From Bradyrhizobium sp. AS23.2 (GTDB lineage: Bacteria; Pseudomonadota; Alphaproteobacteria; Rhizobiales; Xanthobacteraceae): a stretch of 64,000 nt of DNA. The notes beneath the pieces are model-generated. The model did no database searches, was not told the origin of the DNA, and worked only from the letters and a program-made list of their open reading frames with translations. The stretch covers positions 1-64,000 of the forward strand of contig NZ_LGHM01000054.1 in assembly GCF_001908185.1 (NCBI RefSeq), read 5' to 3'. Made by a program: the position numbers and the translations under genes. Every line of letters starts with the position of its first letter. Position 1 is the first letter of the stretch. Shown here one piece after another: positions 37,535 to 47,314 of this stretch.

Positions 37535-39226
37535 TCAGCGTTGAAACTCGGCGTCGCGATCGTCCTCGCGATCCTGCATGTCGAAGGCAAATCCGCCGCC
37601 GCCAGCGACCTTGAGTGCGCGCACCGGCTTGACCTGAGGCTTCTTTCCGTCACGGTCAGCGGCCGCCATGTGCGCAGCCTTGGCACGGAGCTGACTGACG
37701 GCATGGTCGATCGGCGCAGCCGTCGCGCGCCCGCCGCGTCCGCCCTGCTCGATGCGGAAGAACGAGATCGTCGACTGCAGCTGCTCGGCCTGCGAGGCGA
37801 GTTCTTCAGAGGTCGAGGAGACCTGCTCGGAGGCGCTAGCGTTCTGCTGACCGACCTTGTCGAGTTGCTGGATCGCCTGGTTGATCTGGGCCGAACCCAC
37901 GTCCTGCTCGCGGCAGGCCGCGGTGATCTCCTGGACCAGCTCCGCGGTCTTCTTGATGTCGGGCACCAGCTTGGACAGCATGTCGCCGGCTTCCTGGGCG
38001 ACTTTCACCGTTTCCGTCGACAGCGTTCCGATGTCGGCCGCAGCCGCCTGGCTGCGCTCGGCGAGCTTGCGCACTTCGGAGGCGACCACGGCAAAGCCCT
38101 TACCATGCTCACCGGCGCGCGCGGCTTCGACCGCCGCGTTGAGCGCGAGCAGGTCGGTCTGGCGCGCGATCTCCTGCACGATCGTGATCTTCTCGGCGAT
38201 GGTCTGCATCGCATGGACGGCGCGGCCTACGGCGACGCCGCTGGCTTCGGCGTCCTGGGCCGACCGCGCGGCGATCTTCTCGGTCTGGTTGGCATTGTCG
38301 GCGTTCTGCTTCACGTTCGAGGCCATCTCTTCCATCGAGGAGGAAGCTTCCTCAGCGGACGAGGCCTGCTCGGTGGCGCCCTGCGAGAGCTGCTCGGCGC
38401 TGGCGGAGAGCTCCTGGCTGCCGGCGGAGACATTCTGCGCGGCCGTCAGCGCCTCGGAGACAATCTGACGGAGCTTCTCGACCATCGTGTTCAGAGACTT
38501 GATGAGATCGCCGATCTCGTCATTGCTGGCGGAGGGAATAGTCTGGTTGAGATCGCCGTCAGCCACCGCTCCGGCAAGGCTGACTGCGCGGCCAAGCGAA
38601 CGGCTGATCGAGATCGAGATCCACAGAGCCGCGCCGATCGCAACGAGCAGCGAAATGCCGATGAGCGTCATCAGCAGGAACTGCGCCTGGTGTCCTTCTT
38701 CTTTCGATTGGGCGGCCTGGTCGGCCATCTGCTTCTTGGTATTCTGCACATAGGCGCCCATCGACTCCAGCGCATCGGCGACGACCTTGCGGCCTTCGTT
38801 CATCGAGCGATCGGTCGCTTTCGCCTTGTCGGTCTTCGCGAGGCGGATCGTTTCTTCCTGGTAGGCGTTCATCTTCGCATAGGCGGCCGCGAAGCCGTCG
38901 AGCAGCTTCCTGCCGGCTTCGCTCGCCAGCGCATAAACCTCATCACGGATCTTCATCGCGTCTTCGCGCCGCTTGGCGGCATCGGCGGCGAACTGTTCCG
39001 CTTCGACTTCGGTTCCGAGAATGGCGTTCTTCTCTGCCCGCAACTGCAACAGGATCGTCTTCTCGATCTCGGTCGCCCTTTCCATGCGCTTGGCACGCAG
39101 GACCATGCTATCGGCGGTCGCCATCATGTCGCCGAGCTTCGTGTAAGCCACGCCGCCCGCCACCATGGACAGGATGATGACCAGGCCGAACGCGCTGGCC
39201 AGCTTCGCCTTGACCGTAAACCTCAT
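37535..39226 (-). CDS. Methyl-accepting chemotaxis protein (short sensor)
   Basis: 563-aa transmembrane receptor. TM1 near 8-28, a periplasmic helical sensor of about 145 residues, TM2 at about 183-203 ([20 protein letters not shown]), a HAMP-like segment, and the signalling domain with [20 protein letters not shown]. Tail [20 protein letters not shown]. The cytoplasmic half duplicates that of the neighbouring MCP. Confidence 0.95.
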   Translation of the reverse strand: MRFTVKAKLASAFGLVIILSMVAGGVAYTKLGDMMATADSMVLRAKRMERATEIEKTILLQLRAEKNAILGTEVEAEQFAADAAKRREDAMKIRDEVYALASEAGRKLLDGFAAAYAKMNAYQEETIRLAKTDKAKATDRSMNEGRKVVADALESMGAYVQNTKKQMADQAAQSKEEGHQAQFLLMTLIGISLLVAIGAALWISISISRSLGRAVSLAGAVADGDLNQTIPSASNDEIGDLIKSLNTMVEKLRQIVSEALTAAQNVSAGSQELSASAEQLSQGATEQASSAEEASSSMEEMASNVKQNADNANQTEKIAARSAQDAEASGVAVGRAVHAMQTIAEKITIVQEIARQTDLLALNAAVEAARAGEHGKGFAVVASEVRKLAERSQAAAADIGTLSTETVKVAQEAGDMLSKLVPDIKKTAELVQEITAACREQDVGSAQINQAIQQLDKVGQQNASASEQVSSTSEELASQAEQLQSTISFFRIEQGGRGGRATAAPIDHAVSQLRAKAAHMAAADRDGKKPQVKPVRALKVAGGGGFAFDMQDREDDRDAEFQR

Positions 39227-39268
39227 CTTCAGCCCCTACCCCAGAGTCCCGCCCGTGGGACCACGATT

Positions 39269-39733
39269 TCAATTCAGGATGCGTTCCATGTTGGGAACGA
39301 TGACGAACTCTTCACGCCACTTGGCGATGAAGCGAATGAACTCCGGCTTCCAGTGCATGCCGACGCGCGGTGTCTGCTGCACGTCAGACTGCGATATCTC
39401 CGTGACCTCGTAGACCTTGTCGGCGGTAACGCCGACCAGAACCGGCTCGCCGTCGAGCTGGAGCTCGATGACGACGATGCGCGTGTCGGCAGAGTTGTCG
39501 AGCTGCGGCATGCCGAAGCGAATGCGCAGGTCCGCAAGCGGAATGACGTTGCCGCGCACGTTGATCACGCTGGGAACGAAGGAGCGCGCGCCCGCAACCT
39601 TGGTCAGCGGCACCGGATCGATGATCTCGCGCACAAGGCCCGCGTCGAGCGCGAATTTCTCGTCGCCGAGGCCGATCATCACGACCTGCATCGCGTCGGC
39701 CTGATGCTCGCCGGCCAAACCATCGTTCATCAC
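39269..39733 (-). CDS. cheW: Chemotaxis adaptor CheW (second of two)
   Basis: 154 aa, CheW domain: VVMIGLGDEKFALDAGLVRE, SFVPSVINVRGNVIPLADLR and a VIELQLDGEPVLVGVTADKV core. The start overlaps the cheA stop by four bases, so it is translated with CheA. It differs clearly from the first CheW, so the two may serve different receptors. Confidence 0.95.
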   Translation of the reverse strand: MMNDGLAGEHQADAMQVVMIGLGDEKFALDAGLVREIIDPVPLTKVAGARSFVPSVINVRGNVIPLADLRIRFGMPQLDNSADTRIVVIELQLDGEPVLVGVTADKVYEVTEISQSDVQQTPRVGMHWKPEFIRFIAKWREEFVIVPNMERILN

Positions 39734-41850
39734 GCCGCCTCGCTGATATGCTGCTTCTCGACCTTCGACTGCGCCAACGTGACGAGCTGCGCGACGTCGA
39801 GGATCAGCGCCGCCGTGCCGTCACCCAGGATCGTCGCGCCGGAGAAGATCGTGACGTCGGAATGCAGCTTGGAGAGCGACTTGATCACGGTCTGGTGGTT
39901 GCCGATGATCTGGTCGGCGACGAGGCCAACGCGGGTCTCGCCGGTTGAGATGATGATCGTCTTCTGGTGCCGGTCGGGCGAACCCGACGAGGACATGATG
40001 TCACGCAGGCGCAGGAAGGGGACGAGGTTGCCGCGCACGTTGAGGAAATTGCGGCCTCGCGAGCGTTCGTCCTCGGCCGTCAGCTCGACGCATTCCTCCA
40101 CCACCGAAAGCGGAATGATGTAGCGGCCTTCGCCGACGCGGATCAGGAGGCCTTCGATGATCGCGAGCGTCAGCGGCAGACGCAGTGTCACGGTGGTGCC
40201 TTCGCCCGGCCTGGTGGACAGGTCGATCGACCCGCGCATGTTCTCGATGGTGCGCTTGACCACGTCCATTCCGACGCCGCGGCCGGACAGCGCCGAGATG
40301 GTCTGCGCGGTCGAGAAGCCCGGATGGAACAGGAACTGGTGGATCTCGTGATCGGTGAGCACGGCGCCGGCAGCAATCAGCCCCTGCTCTTCCGCTTTCG
40401 CTCGAACGCGTGCGGTGTTGAGGCCGCCGCCATTGTCCTTCACGGTGACGAGCACCTGCGCGCCGGAATGAACGGCGGCGAGCTCAATCCGGCCCTGCGC
40501 GGTCTTGCCATTGGCAGCGCGCGTCGCGGTGTCCTCGATGCCGTGGTCGATGGCATTGCGGATCAGGTGCACCAGCGGATCGGCAAGGCACTCGATCATG
40601 GTCTTGTCGAGCTCGGTATCCTCGCCCGTGGTGACGAACTCGACCGGCTTCGACAGGTCCCGCGACAGGTCATGCACCAGGCGGCGGAAGCGGCCGAACA
40701 GCGATCCGATCGGCACCATGCGCGCGCCCATCGTGGTGTCGCGCAAGGACGAGGCGAGGCGCTCGATTTCCTCGGCGATCATCTTGATCGAGAGATCGGA
40801 ACCGGACGCGGCGAGCTGGGTCAACCGCGCCTGGGCGATGACGAGTTCGCCAACCCGGTCCATCAATTCATCGAGACGTTCGGCCTGCACACGGACGGTG
40901 GCGATGCCGCGCTCTTGCTTGGCTTCCTCGCGACGCGCGGGCGCCGTCTCACGCTTGATCTCGGGCTTCGTTTCGGACCTGGCATCGCACCTGGCTTCGG
41001 ATGTGGGCTCCGCCTTCGCGAGGGGCTGCTCGGCGGCCGGCGCAGCAGCAACCTCAATCACAGGCGCGGGCATCTCGGCCGCCGGGCCCGGCTCCTCGTC
41101 GAGAAGCTGGAACAGCGGTGCCGGCGCGGGCGCTTCGACATGCTCCAATGGTGAGAGCGTGAGCTTCATCTCGTCCTGGACGAACATGAAGACGTCGTCG
41201 ATCGCGTCCTTGTCGCAAGCCGCGTGCAGCTTGACGTCCCATTTCAGATAGCAGTCTTCCGGCTCCATCTCGTCGAGGAACGGGATTCCCTCAGTGATCG
41301 GCACGACGAAGCAGGGACCAAGCTTGCTGAGGTCTTCCAACAGGTCGAGCGGATTCGAACCGTTGCGCAGGATGTGGGATTCAAATTCCAGATACAGGTG
41401 CCAGCCGGCTTGCTTGCTCTCAGCTGGAGCCCGCGGCGGCGCCTCGATGATCTCGGCGACCGGAGCGGCAGGCTGGTCGGCCGACACGAAGCGCTTGAGA
41501 TCATCGAGGATGGCTTCGCCGATGATGTCGTCGGTCGATTGCGGATCCTCGATCAGCGCGCGGATATAATCCTTGGCCGCGAGCGCGACCGAGATCAGCT
41601 CCTGCGTCGGCTTGATCTCGCCCTTGCGGACACGATCGAAGGCGGTCTCGAATTCGTGGGTGAAGGAGGCGACCTTGTCGAAGCCGAACATGGCGCCCGA
41701 ACCCTTGATCGTGTGCAGGGCGCGGAAGGCGGAATCGACCAGCTCGCGGTCGTCGGGACGCTGGCCGAGGTCGAGCAAGGCCCCTTCCAGGACCTCGAAC
41801 AGCTCGCTGGCTTCCTGGCGAAAAACCTCGGTCGGGTCCATCGCGCTCAT
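39730..41850 (-). CDS. cheA: Chemotaxis histidine kinase CheA
   Basis: 706 aa. P1 Hpt domain with phospho-accepting H46 in ALHTIKGSGAMFG, a P2-like region and a Glu/Ala/Pro linker (about 360-430), P3 dimerisation, a P4 ATPase with N-box (HLIRNAIDHGIED), G1 (DNGGGL) and G2 (GRGVGMDVV), and a P5 CheW-like end (ISLDVAQLV-type; ATILGDGTAALILDVAQLV). It phosphorylates CheY and CheB. The ATG at 41850 overlaps the cheY stop; the longer open frame upstream is only cheY read out of frame. Confidence 0.96.
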   Translation of the reverse strand: MSAMDPTEVFRQEASELFEVLEGALLDLGQRPDDRELVDSAFRALHTIKGSGAMFGFDKVASFTHEFETAFDRVRKGEIKPTQELISVALAAKDYIRALIEDPQSTDDIIGEAILDDLKRFVSADQPAAPVAEIIEAPPRAPAESKQAGWHLYLEFESHILRNGSNPLDLLEDLSKLGPCFVVPITEGIPFLDEMEPEDCYLKWDVKLHAACDKDAIDDVFMFVQDEMKLTLSPLEHVEAPAPAPLFQLLDEEPGPAAEMPAPVIEVAAAPAAEQPLAKAEPTSEARCDARSETKPEIKRETAPARREEAKQERGIATVRVQAERLDELMDRVGELVIAQARLTQLAASGSDLSIKMIAEEIERLASSLRDTTMGARMVPIGSLFGRFRRLVHDLSRDLSKPVEFVTTGEDTELDKTMIECLADPLVHLIRNAIDHGIEDTATRAANGKTAQGRIELAAVHSGAQVLVTVKDNGGGLNTARVRAKAEEQGLIAAGAVLTDHEIHQFLFHPGFSTAQTISALSGRGVGMDVVKRTIENMRGSIDLSTRPGEGTTVTLRLPLTLAIIEGLLIRVGEGRYIIPLSVVEECVELTAEDERSRGRNFLNVRGNLVPFLRLRDIMSSSGSPDRHQKTIIISTGETRVGLVADQIIGNHQTVIKSLSKLHSDVTIFSGATILGDGTAALILDVAQLVTLAQSKVEKQHISEAA

Positions 41851-42212
41851 GCGCGCACCAACTTGCCGACGACGGCGAGCAGCTGCTCGGGCTTGAACGG
41901 CTTCGTGATCCAGCCGGTGGCGCCGGCGCTCTTGGCTTCCTGCTTCACCGCGTCGTTGGATTCGGTGGTCAGGAACACGATGGGCATGCCGACCGCGCTC
42001 GGCAGCTTGCGCAGCGCCCGGATCAGCTCGAGCCCGTTCATGACAGGCATATTGAGGTCGGTGATGACGAGATCGAGCTTGCCGGCCTGCGCCTTGGCGA
42101 GCCCTTGCGCGCCGTCGCCGGCCTCGATCACGTTGTGACCGGCCGGCTCGAGCACGACCTTGATCATCTGCCGAATGCTGGGGGAATCGTCGACCGTGAG
42201 AATCGTGGCCAT
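41847..42212 (-). CDS. cheY: Chemotaxis response regulator CheY
   Basis: 121-aa single receiver domain: acidic pair in VDDSPSIRQ, phospho-acceptor D52 (VITDLNMPVMNG), Thr in VFLTTESN and Lys in WITKPFKPEQ. It signals from CheA to the flagellar motor. Shares one base with the preceding STAS gene stop. Confidence 0.96.
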   Translation of the reverse strand: MATILTVDDSPSIRQMIKVVLEPAGHNVIEAGDGAQGLAKAQAGKLDLVITDLNMPVMNGLELIRALRKLPSAVGMPIVFLTTESNDAVKQEAKSAGATGWITKPFKPEQLLAVVGKLVRA

Positions 42213-42535
42213 TAGGTGCCATCTTTCTTTTGCGGGAAGTGCTGATCGATCATGGCCTCGCTGGCGAAGCCGGCGCGGCGAAGAGTGTTGCGCAAAGACT
42301 GGGAGAATGATGTGAGGACCACCGGGCGGCCCTGGGCCTCACCGGTCTTGGCGGTCGACAGCAGAAGCTGGATCGAGGTCACGTCGGCCTTGTCGACGCT
42401 CGAACAATCGATCTCGAGCCGGTCCTGCCGGCCGAAAGCTTCGCGGATCAGGTCATAGACGTTACGGATCGCAGCGATGCTGCAATCCGCCGGCAGCCGC
42501 AGGGACCACTTCGGCTCGGTGACATCAGACGACAT
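42212..42535 (-). CDS. STAS-domain protein heading the che operon
   Basis: 107 aa. STAS (anti-anti-sigma-like) fold: RLPADCSIAAIRNVYDLIRE, LEIDCSSVDKADVTSIQLLL with a Ser/Thr pair at the usual phospho-site, and FSQSLRNTLRRAGF. In several che operons such a protein sits beside cheY/cheA and may tune the kinase (established for the layout, mechanism not known to me). No partner Ser kinase is nearby. Confidence 0.85.
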   Translation of the reverse strand: MSSDVTEPKWSLRLPADCSIAAIRNVYDLIREAFGRQDRLEIDCSSVDKADVTSIQLLLSTAKTGEAQGRPVVLTSFSQSLRNTLRRAGFASEAMIDQHFPQKKDGT

Positions 42536-42818
42536 TCGTCCCCCAAATTTCCCCGGATTCGCTGCGCATCGCGCGAATCCCGCACAACGACTATTCGTGT
42601 CGGAGAGTGTGCAAACCCCTAATGGACATCACCGTACAACTACGGGTCACAATCCGGAGGACTTCGCGTATGCACGCAGACGCGCATGGCCCGCTCAAAT
42701 TTCATGCGCTGCGCGCAGTCATGAGCAGTTTGCCGCGGGCTTGATGTTTGCTTCGCGTTAAATCGCAAAGGCTATTCGTTGAGGTCATGCCTCGCCATCC
42801 GAACGAGCCCGGCCGCCG
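42536..42818. promoter_or_regulatory. Divergent promoter region of che operon and HD-GYP gene
   Basis: 283 bases between divergent transcripts. An inverted repeat GGATTCG (42555-42561) and CGAATCC (42574-42580) lies just upstream of the STAS gene. No sigma-factor hexamers could be fixed. Confidence 0.45.
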
Positions 42819-43958
42819 ATGCTGACCCAAGCGCTTCTGATTGATGACAGCCGCTCCGTCCTCAATTTCCTGAAACATCATATCGAAGCCGAAGGCCTGA
42901 TCGAGGCCACCACCTTCCTCGATCCCGTCGAGGCGCTCGCCTGCGCGCGCGAACGTGTGTTCGACCTCGTGCTGGTCGATTACGAGATGCCCCATATGGA
43001 CGGCATCGCCTTCATCCGCACGTTCCGCACCTTGCCCGGCTGCGCAGACATCCCGATCGCGATGATCACTTCGCGGCAGACCGATGACGTCAAGATGGAA
43101 GCGCTGCAGGCTGGTGCAACCGATTTCCTCCCCAAGCAGCCGCAGAGCGTCGAGATGACGGTGCGCCTGCGCAATTTGGTGCGGCTCGGTGCAGCCGTAC
43201 GCAGGCAGAACGACCGCGCCGCGGATCTGGCGAGCGCGGTGGCGGCCGCGACCCAGAAGCTCGGCGAGCGCGAGGAGGAGATCATCCTGCGGCTCGCGCT
43301 CGCGGTCGAATACCGCGACAACGACACCGGCGAGCACACGCTGCGCGTCGCCCGATACAGCCGCATCATCGCCGAGCAGCTCGGCCTGCCGGCCCGGCTC
43401 TGCCGCGACATCTATCTTGCCGCTCCCCTGCACGACGTCGGCAAAGTCGCCATTCCCGACAACATTCTTCTCAAGCCCGGCAAGCTCACCGACGAGGAGA
43501 TGGCGGTGATCCGGACCCATGCGACGATCGGCGAGAAAATCCTGGCGGGCTCCAGCTGCGAGCTGATCCAGCTCGGTGCGCAAATTGCCGCAGGCCATCA
43601 CGAGCGCTGGGACGGCGCGGGCTATCCCAACGGCCTCAGGGCGGACAAGATCCCGGTCGCCGCACGCGTGGTCGCGGTCGCCGACGTATTCGACGCGCTG
43701 ACGACGCGGCGGCCATATAAAGAGCCGATGCCGCTCGAAGTGGCCCGCAATTACCTGGTCGAGAACAAGGGACGGCAGTTCGATCCCGCCTGCGTCGAGG
43801 CCTTCCTGTCGCGCTGGGGCGAGGTCGTGGAGATCGCCGCCGGGCAGCGGGCGACGCCATTTCAGAAGACCGAGACCCCGCTCGTCCCTATAGTAGAGAG
43901 AGTGGCTGAAAGTTGTCTGGTCGAGGCCCGCGCGCCCGGGACGGTCCCCGCCGCCTGA
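42819..43958 (+). CDS. Response regulator with HD-GYP c-di-GMP phosphodiesterase domain
   Basis: 379 aa. Receiver domain with acidic pair at 9-10 and phospho-acceptor D54 (VLVDYEMPHMDG), then a short helix and an HD-GYP domain: EYRDNDTGEHTLRVARYS, HDVGKVAIPD (HD at 205-206), THATIGEKIL, HHERWDGAGYP (260-270, intact GYP) and ADVFDALTTRRPYK. All metal ligands appear present, so c-di-GMP hydrolysis is likely. Being divergent from the che operon, it may be a CheA target (inference). Confidence 0.93.
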   Translation: MLTQALLIDDSRSVLNFLKHHIEAEGLIEATTFLDPVEALACARERVFDLVLVDYEMPHMDGIAFIRTFRTLPGCADIPIAMITSRQTDDVKMEALQAGATDFLPKQPQSVEMTVRLRNLVRLGAAVRRQNDRAADLASAVAAATQKLGEREEEIILRLALAVEYRDNDTGEHTLRVARYSRIIAEQLGLPARLCRDIYLAAPLHDVGKVAIPDNILLKPGKLTDEEMAVIRTHATIGEKILAGSSCELIQLGAQIAAGHHERWDGAGYPNGLRADKIPVAARVVAVADVFDALTTRRPYKEPMPLEVARNYLVENKGRQFDPACVEAFLSRWGEVVEIAAGQRATPFQKTETPLVPIVERVAESCLVEARAPGTVPAA

Positions 43959-44133
43959 CATTGCTGTCGGGACGTCAGCTTGCCGCGGCTCCGCTTTCTC
44001 CGGTCGCCGGTTTGAACCTCTTCCTGATAAAGTGCACTCAATATCTAAGAGTGATTCTGGTCACACTTGCCTGGGCGCTCCGCTGCTACGCATCGGACCA
44101 GGACAGGGACCGGCAAAGCATCGGTCGAATTGG

Positions 44134-44814
44134 ATGAGAATACCCATGAGAAGCCTGATCGGCGCCGTTGTCGGCGCGTTCTGTCTTGCGGCCCCCGCCC
44201 TGGCGGAGACACCGGCCGCGATCGTCGAGGACGTCCAGGGCAAGGTCGACGGCATCGCGTTCATGGACTACGTGGCGCCCGGCAAGATCATCAAGCTCGG
44301 GCCGAAGGCGAGCATCACGCTCAGCTATCTCAAATCCTGCCTGCGCGAGACCATCAGCGAAGGGTTCGTTCTGGTCGGCGCCGAGCAGAGCACCGTGCAG
44401 CTCGGCGAGGTACAGCGGGAAAAGGTGCCCTGCGACACCAATGCGGTACGGCTGTCCGAACGCGAGGCGAACCAAAGCGCCGCAACCACCTTCCGCACCA
44501 TGCGGTCCGACACGAAGAGCGCGCCGTCCAAGATTCCCACGATCTATGGCGTCTCTCCGCTGGTCCAGGCCAAGAGCGGCAGCACGCTGGTCATCGAGCG
44601 CACCGACGGCAAGGAGCCCACGATCAGCGTGCCGCTCAGGAATGACATCATGATTGGCGGCAAGTTCTATGACTTTGCCAAGGCTGGGAAGTCGCTGACG
44701 CCCGGCGGCAGCTATCTCGCCATCCTCGGCGCCAAACGCTACGCCTTCCAGGTCGACGCCGGCGCCACGTCGTCGCCGACGCCGATCGTCGGCCGCCTGC
44801 TGCGGCTCGAATAG
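44134..44814 (+). CDS. Secreted FecR-like protein
   Basis: 226 aa. Signal peptide (SLIGAVVGAFCLAAPALAE), then a FecR-like beta segment (IVEDVQGKVDGIAFMDYVAP followed by an IKLGPKASITLSYL strand) and a C-terminal beta domain. Two Cys in the mature part. The ATG at 44134 is chosen; an ATG four codons later (44146) also fits. The CHASE2-cyclase gene starts 18 bases after its stop, so the two are one operon and probably act together. Confidence 0.75.
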   Translation: MRIPMRSLIGAVVGAFCLAAPALAETPAAIVEDVQGKVDGIAFMDYVAPGKIIKLGPKASITLSYLKSCLRETISEGFVLVGAEQSTVQLGEVQREKVPCDTNAVRLSEREANQSAATTFRTMRSDTKSAPSKIPTIYGVSPLVQAKSGSTLVIERTDGKEPTISVPLRNDIMIGGKFYDFAKAGKSLTPGGSYLAILGAKRYAFQVDAGATSSPTPIVGRLLRLE

Positions 44815-44832
44815 GCGGCTAGCGACGGGGCG

Positions 44833-46983
44833 ATGCGGCGGATCGGCAGACGGGACATCGTTGCGGCGATCCTGATTGCGCTCCTTGCGGGCGCGGTCTT
44901 CACGTCTCCGCCGCTCCAGACGCTGCAAGGCCTCTCGCTCGACATCCTCACGGCGCTGCGCGGCAGGATCGTCGGCGACCGGCGCGATCCCGCCACGTCG
45001 CCGGTTGTCGTCGTGGCGATCGACGGGGAGACCTACGACGCACCGCCCTTCAAGGGATCGCCGACGCAGACCTGGACGCGCGAGATCGGCCGGGTGCTCG
45101 GGAGCATCGCCGACGGCGGCGCCAAGGTGATCGGCTTCGACGTCATTTTTCCGAGCTCGATCGAGCAGTCGGAGATTCCTTTCGGCGAGGCGCCGCTCGG
45201 CGCGCGCATGAAGGGGTTTGACCGCGATTACCTGATCGCGCTGCGGCAGATCTCCGAAAGCGGCAAGCTGGTGCTCGGCGAGATCCTGAGCAACGACCAT
45301 CCGGACGCGCCGTACGCCGCGCAGCGACTGGCGGCGAAAAACAATGTCCGCGCCCTCAACGTCCACACCGACACCGACGACATCATTCGGCGGATGCCGC
45401 TGAGCTTCTCCATCGACGGCAAGCCGGTACCCGCCATGGCCGTCGAGCTCGCCGCGCGCGCGCTCGGGGGAAAGCCCGAGATTGCGCCGTCCGGTGCGAC
45501 CGAATTGTCCGGCTATGCAATCCCGAGTGCGGCGCCGAACACACTCACACTCAACTTTCGAGGGTTGGGCCGCGACGTCCCGACCTTCTCTTTCGCCGAT
45601 CTGCGCGCCTGCGTCGAGAAGGGCGACCGCGATTTCTTCCGCCGCGCCTTCGACGGCAAGGTCGTGCTGCTCGGCAGCATCCTCACCTTCGATGATCGCA
45701 AACTCACCTCGATGCGCTTGTCGGGCGGTTATGACGGGACGCCGGCCGCGCGATGCGCCCTGCCTGCCCCGGCACAGGCCGCGCAGAAGGCCCACAACGC
45801 AGTCGCCGGCGTCTTCGTGCATGCCACCGCCGTCCGAAATCTGATCGAGCGCGATGCCGTGACCGAGCTCGGCTTTCCGCTGCGGAGCATTCTCACGATC
45901 GTGTTCGCGGCGATCATCGCCTGCGCGGCGTGCGTGTTCGCTCCGGGTGGCGCATTGATCGCCTGGCTCGTCCTCACCGCCGCTTACGCAGCCATGGCTG
46001 TCGGCGCATTCGTACACGCCTTGGCGCTGCCACTTGCGGAGCCAGCACTCGCGAGCCTTGCCGCGCTTGCGATGATGATCGGCTACCGCTTCGTGCTCGC
46101 CGATCGTGACGAACGCTTCCTGCGCAAGAGCTTCGCCTTCTACCTCGCCCCCGAAGTCATCAACACCATGGTGGCCTCCGGCAAGATGCCGGCGCTCGGC
46201 GGCGAGATACGCAACATTACCATGTTCTTCTCCGACCTCAGCGGCTTCTCCTCCATCGCGGAGACAATGACGCCGGCCGAGCTGGTGACGCTGATGAACG
46301 AATATTTGTCCGCCATGACGGACATCATCGAAAGCCATGGCGGCTATGTCGACAAATATATCGGTGACTCCATCGTCGCGATGTTCGGGGCGCCAGCCGA
46401 CGATCCCGCCCATGCGCGCAATGCCGTCCGCGCCGCGCTGAACTGCCACGAGAAGCTGGCGGAGCTCAATGCCAATAATCCCGCCTTCGCCGGCCACGGC
46501 CTGTCGCATCGCATCGGGCTCAACAGCGGTGAAGCCGTGGTCGGCAATATCGGCTCCCGCCGCCGCTTCAACTACACTGTCATGAGCGACACCGTGAACG
46601 TCGCCTCGCGGCTCGAAGGTGCCAACAAATATTACGGCACGGCGATCATGGCATCGGAAACGACGATGGCGCAGACTGGCGACACATTCGCCTGGCGCGA
46701 GCTCGATGCGATCAGGGTGCTGGGCCGCGGCGAGGCGATCAAGGTGTTCGAACCGCTGGCCGACAAGGGCGCGGAGAGCGCGGAGCAGACAAAGGTGGCC
46801 GCCGCGTATGCGGAAGGGCTGGCCTGCTGGCGAGCGCAGGAGTTCGCGAAGGCGGCTGACGCGTTCGACGGCGTAGCTAAGATAGATGCGCCATCATCTC
46901 TGTTTGCCAAACGCGCGAGGGCGCTCACCGCAAATCCACTGCCGCCGGATTGGATACCGGTCAACACGCTGGAAGGGAAGTAG
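44833..46983 (+). CDS. CHASE2-domain adenylate/guanylate cyclase
   Basis: 716 aa. An N-terminal helix and a large extracytoplasmic CHASE2 sensor (about residues 40-340: VVVVAIDGETYDAPPF, GAKVIGFDVIFP), three membrane helices (about 350-420), then a class III cyclase domain: FFSDLSGFSSIAETMTP (metal Asp), VDKYIGDSIVAMFGAP (substrate Lys and second Asp region), RIGLNSGEAVVGNIGS and YTVMSDTVNVASRLEG (Asn-Arg pair). Complete catalytic set, so active. A short C-terminal helical tail follows. Confidence 0.95.
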   Translation: MRRIGRRDIVAAILIALLAGAVFTSPPLQTLQGLSLDILTALRGRIVGDRRDPATSPVVVVAIDGETYDAPPFKGSPTQTWTREIGRVLGSIADGGAKVIGFDVIFPSSIEQSEIPFGEAPLGARMKGFDRDYLIALRQISESGKLVLGEILSNDHPDAPYAAQRLAAKNNVRALNVHTDTDDIIRRMPLSFSIDGKPVPAMAVELAARALGGKPEIAPSGATELSGYAIPSAAPNTLTLNFRGLGRDVPTFSFADLRACVEKGDRDFFRRAFDGKVVLLGSILTFDDRKLTSMRLSGGYDGTPAARCALPAPAQAAQKAHNAVAGVFVHATAVRNLIERDAVTELGFPLRSILTIVFAAIIACAACVFAPGGALIAWLVLTAAYAAMAVGAFVHALALPLAEPALASLAALAMMIGYRFVLADRDERFLRKSFAFYLAPEVINTMVASGKMPALGGEIRNITMFFSDLSGFSSIAETMTPAELVTLMNEYLSAMTDIIESHGGYVDKYIGDSIVAMFGAPADDPAHARNAVRAALNCHEKLAELNANNPAFAGHGLSHRIGLNSGEAVVGNIGSRRRFNYTVMSDTVNVASRLEGANKYYGTAIMASETTMAQTGDTFAWRELDAIRVLGRGEAIKVFEPLADKGAESAEQTKVAAAYAEGLACWRAQEFAKAADAFDGVAKIDAPSSLFAKRARALTANPLPPDWIPVNTLEGK

Positions 46984-47005
46984 CCGCTAAGCCGCGCCCA
47001 GGCCT

Positions 47006-47093
47006 CCCCTCTCCCCTTGTGGGAGAGGGGGGCATAGGCGGCGCTCGGCCGCCGTTCTCAGAACGCCGATGCTTCGCATCGGCTATGGTGCGG
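47006..47093. repeat. Palindromic intergenic repeat
   Basis: Two perfect hairpins downstream of the cyclase: CCCCTCTCCC/GGGAGAGGGG with a 5-base loop (47006-47030) and GCCGATGC-TTC-GCATCGGC (47075-47093). The wording (GGGAGAGGGG, CGATGCTTCGCATCGG, GCGGCGAGACTGGTGAG) is like dispersed intergenic repeats common in Bradyrhizobium genomes (recognised, not checked). It may also end transcription. Confidence 0.65.
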
Positions 47094-47314
47094 CGGCGAG
47101 ACTGGTGAGAGGTCTCTGCGCCGCATGTGCAGGCGCTCGCCGAATTGAAGCGGCTGGCGCGGGGTAGCGGGCGGGAACCGCTTTTTGCCGTCGTGGCCCG
47201 GTGCGTTTTTCAACTGGCGCAAATACGCCATGACAGCTCGGGCAGGTTCGCCTGCCCAAGGTTGAAGAAACGGGCTAAGGTTGCAGCGCCATCAAGGGCT
47301 AAAAGGCCAGTTCG

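Noticed and set aside
37223..40123. 966-residue open frame on the plus strand across the mcp/cheW genes
   Set aside because: It is the antisense shadow of two MCPs and two CheW genes. GC-rich codon bias leaves the opposite frame open; His/Gly/Arg-rich text with no domain.
41851..42222. N-terminal extension of CheA
   Set aside because: This part is cheY read in another frame; the ATG at 41850 overlapping the cheY stop is the real start.
44086..46509. 807-residue minus-strand frame
   Set aside because: Antisense of the FecR-like and CHASE2-cyclase genes, which have clear motifs and ribosome-binding sites.
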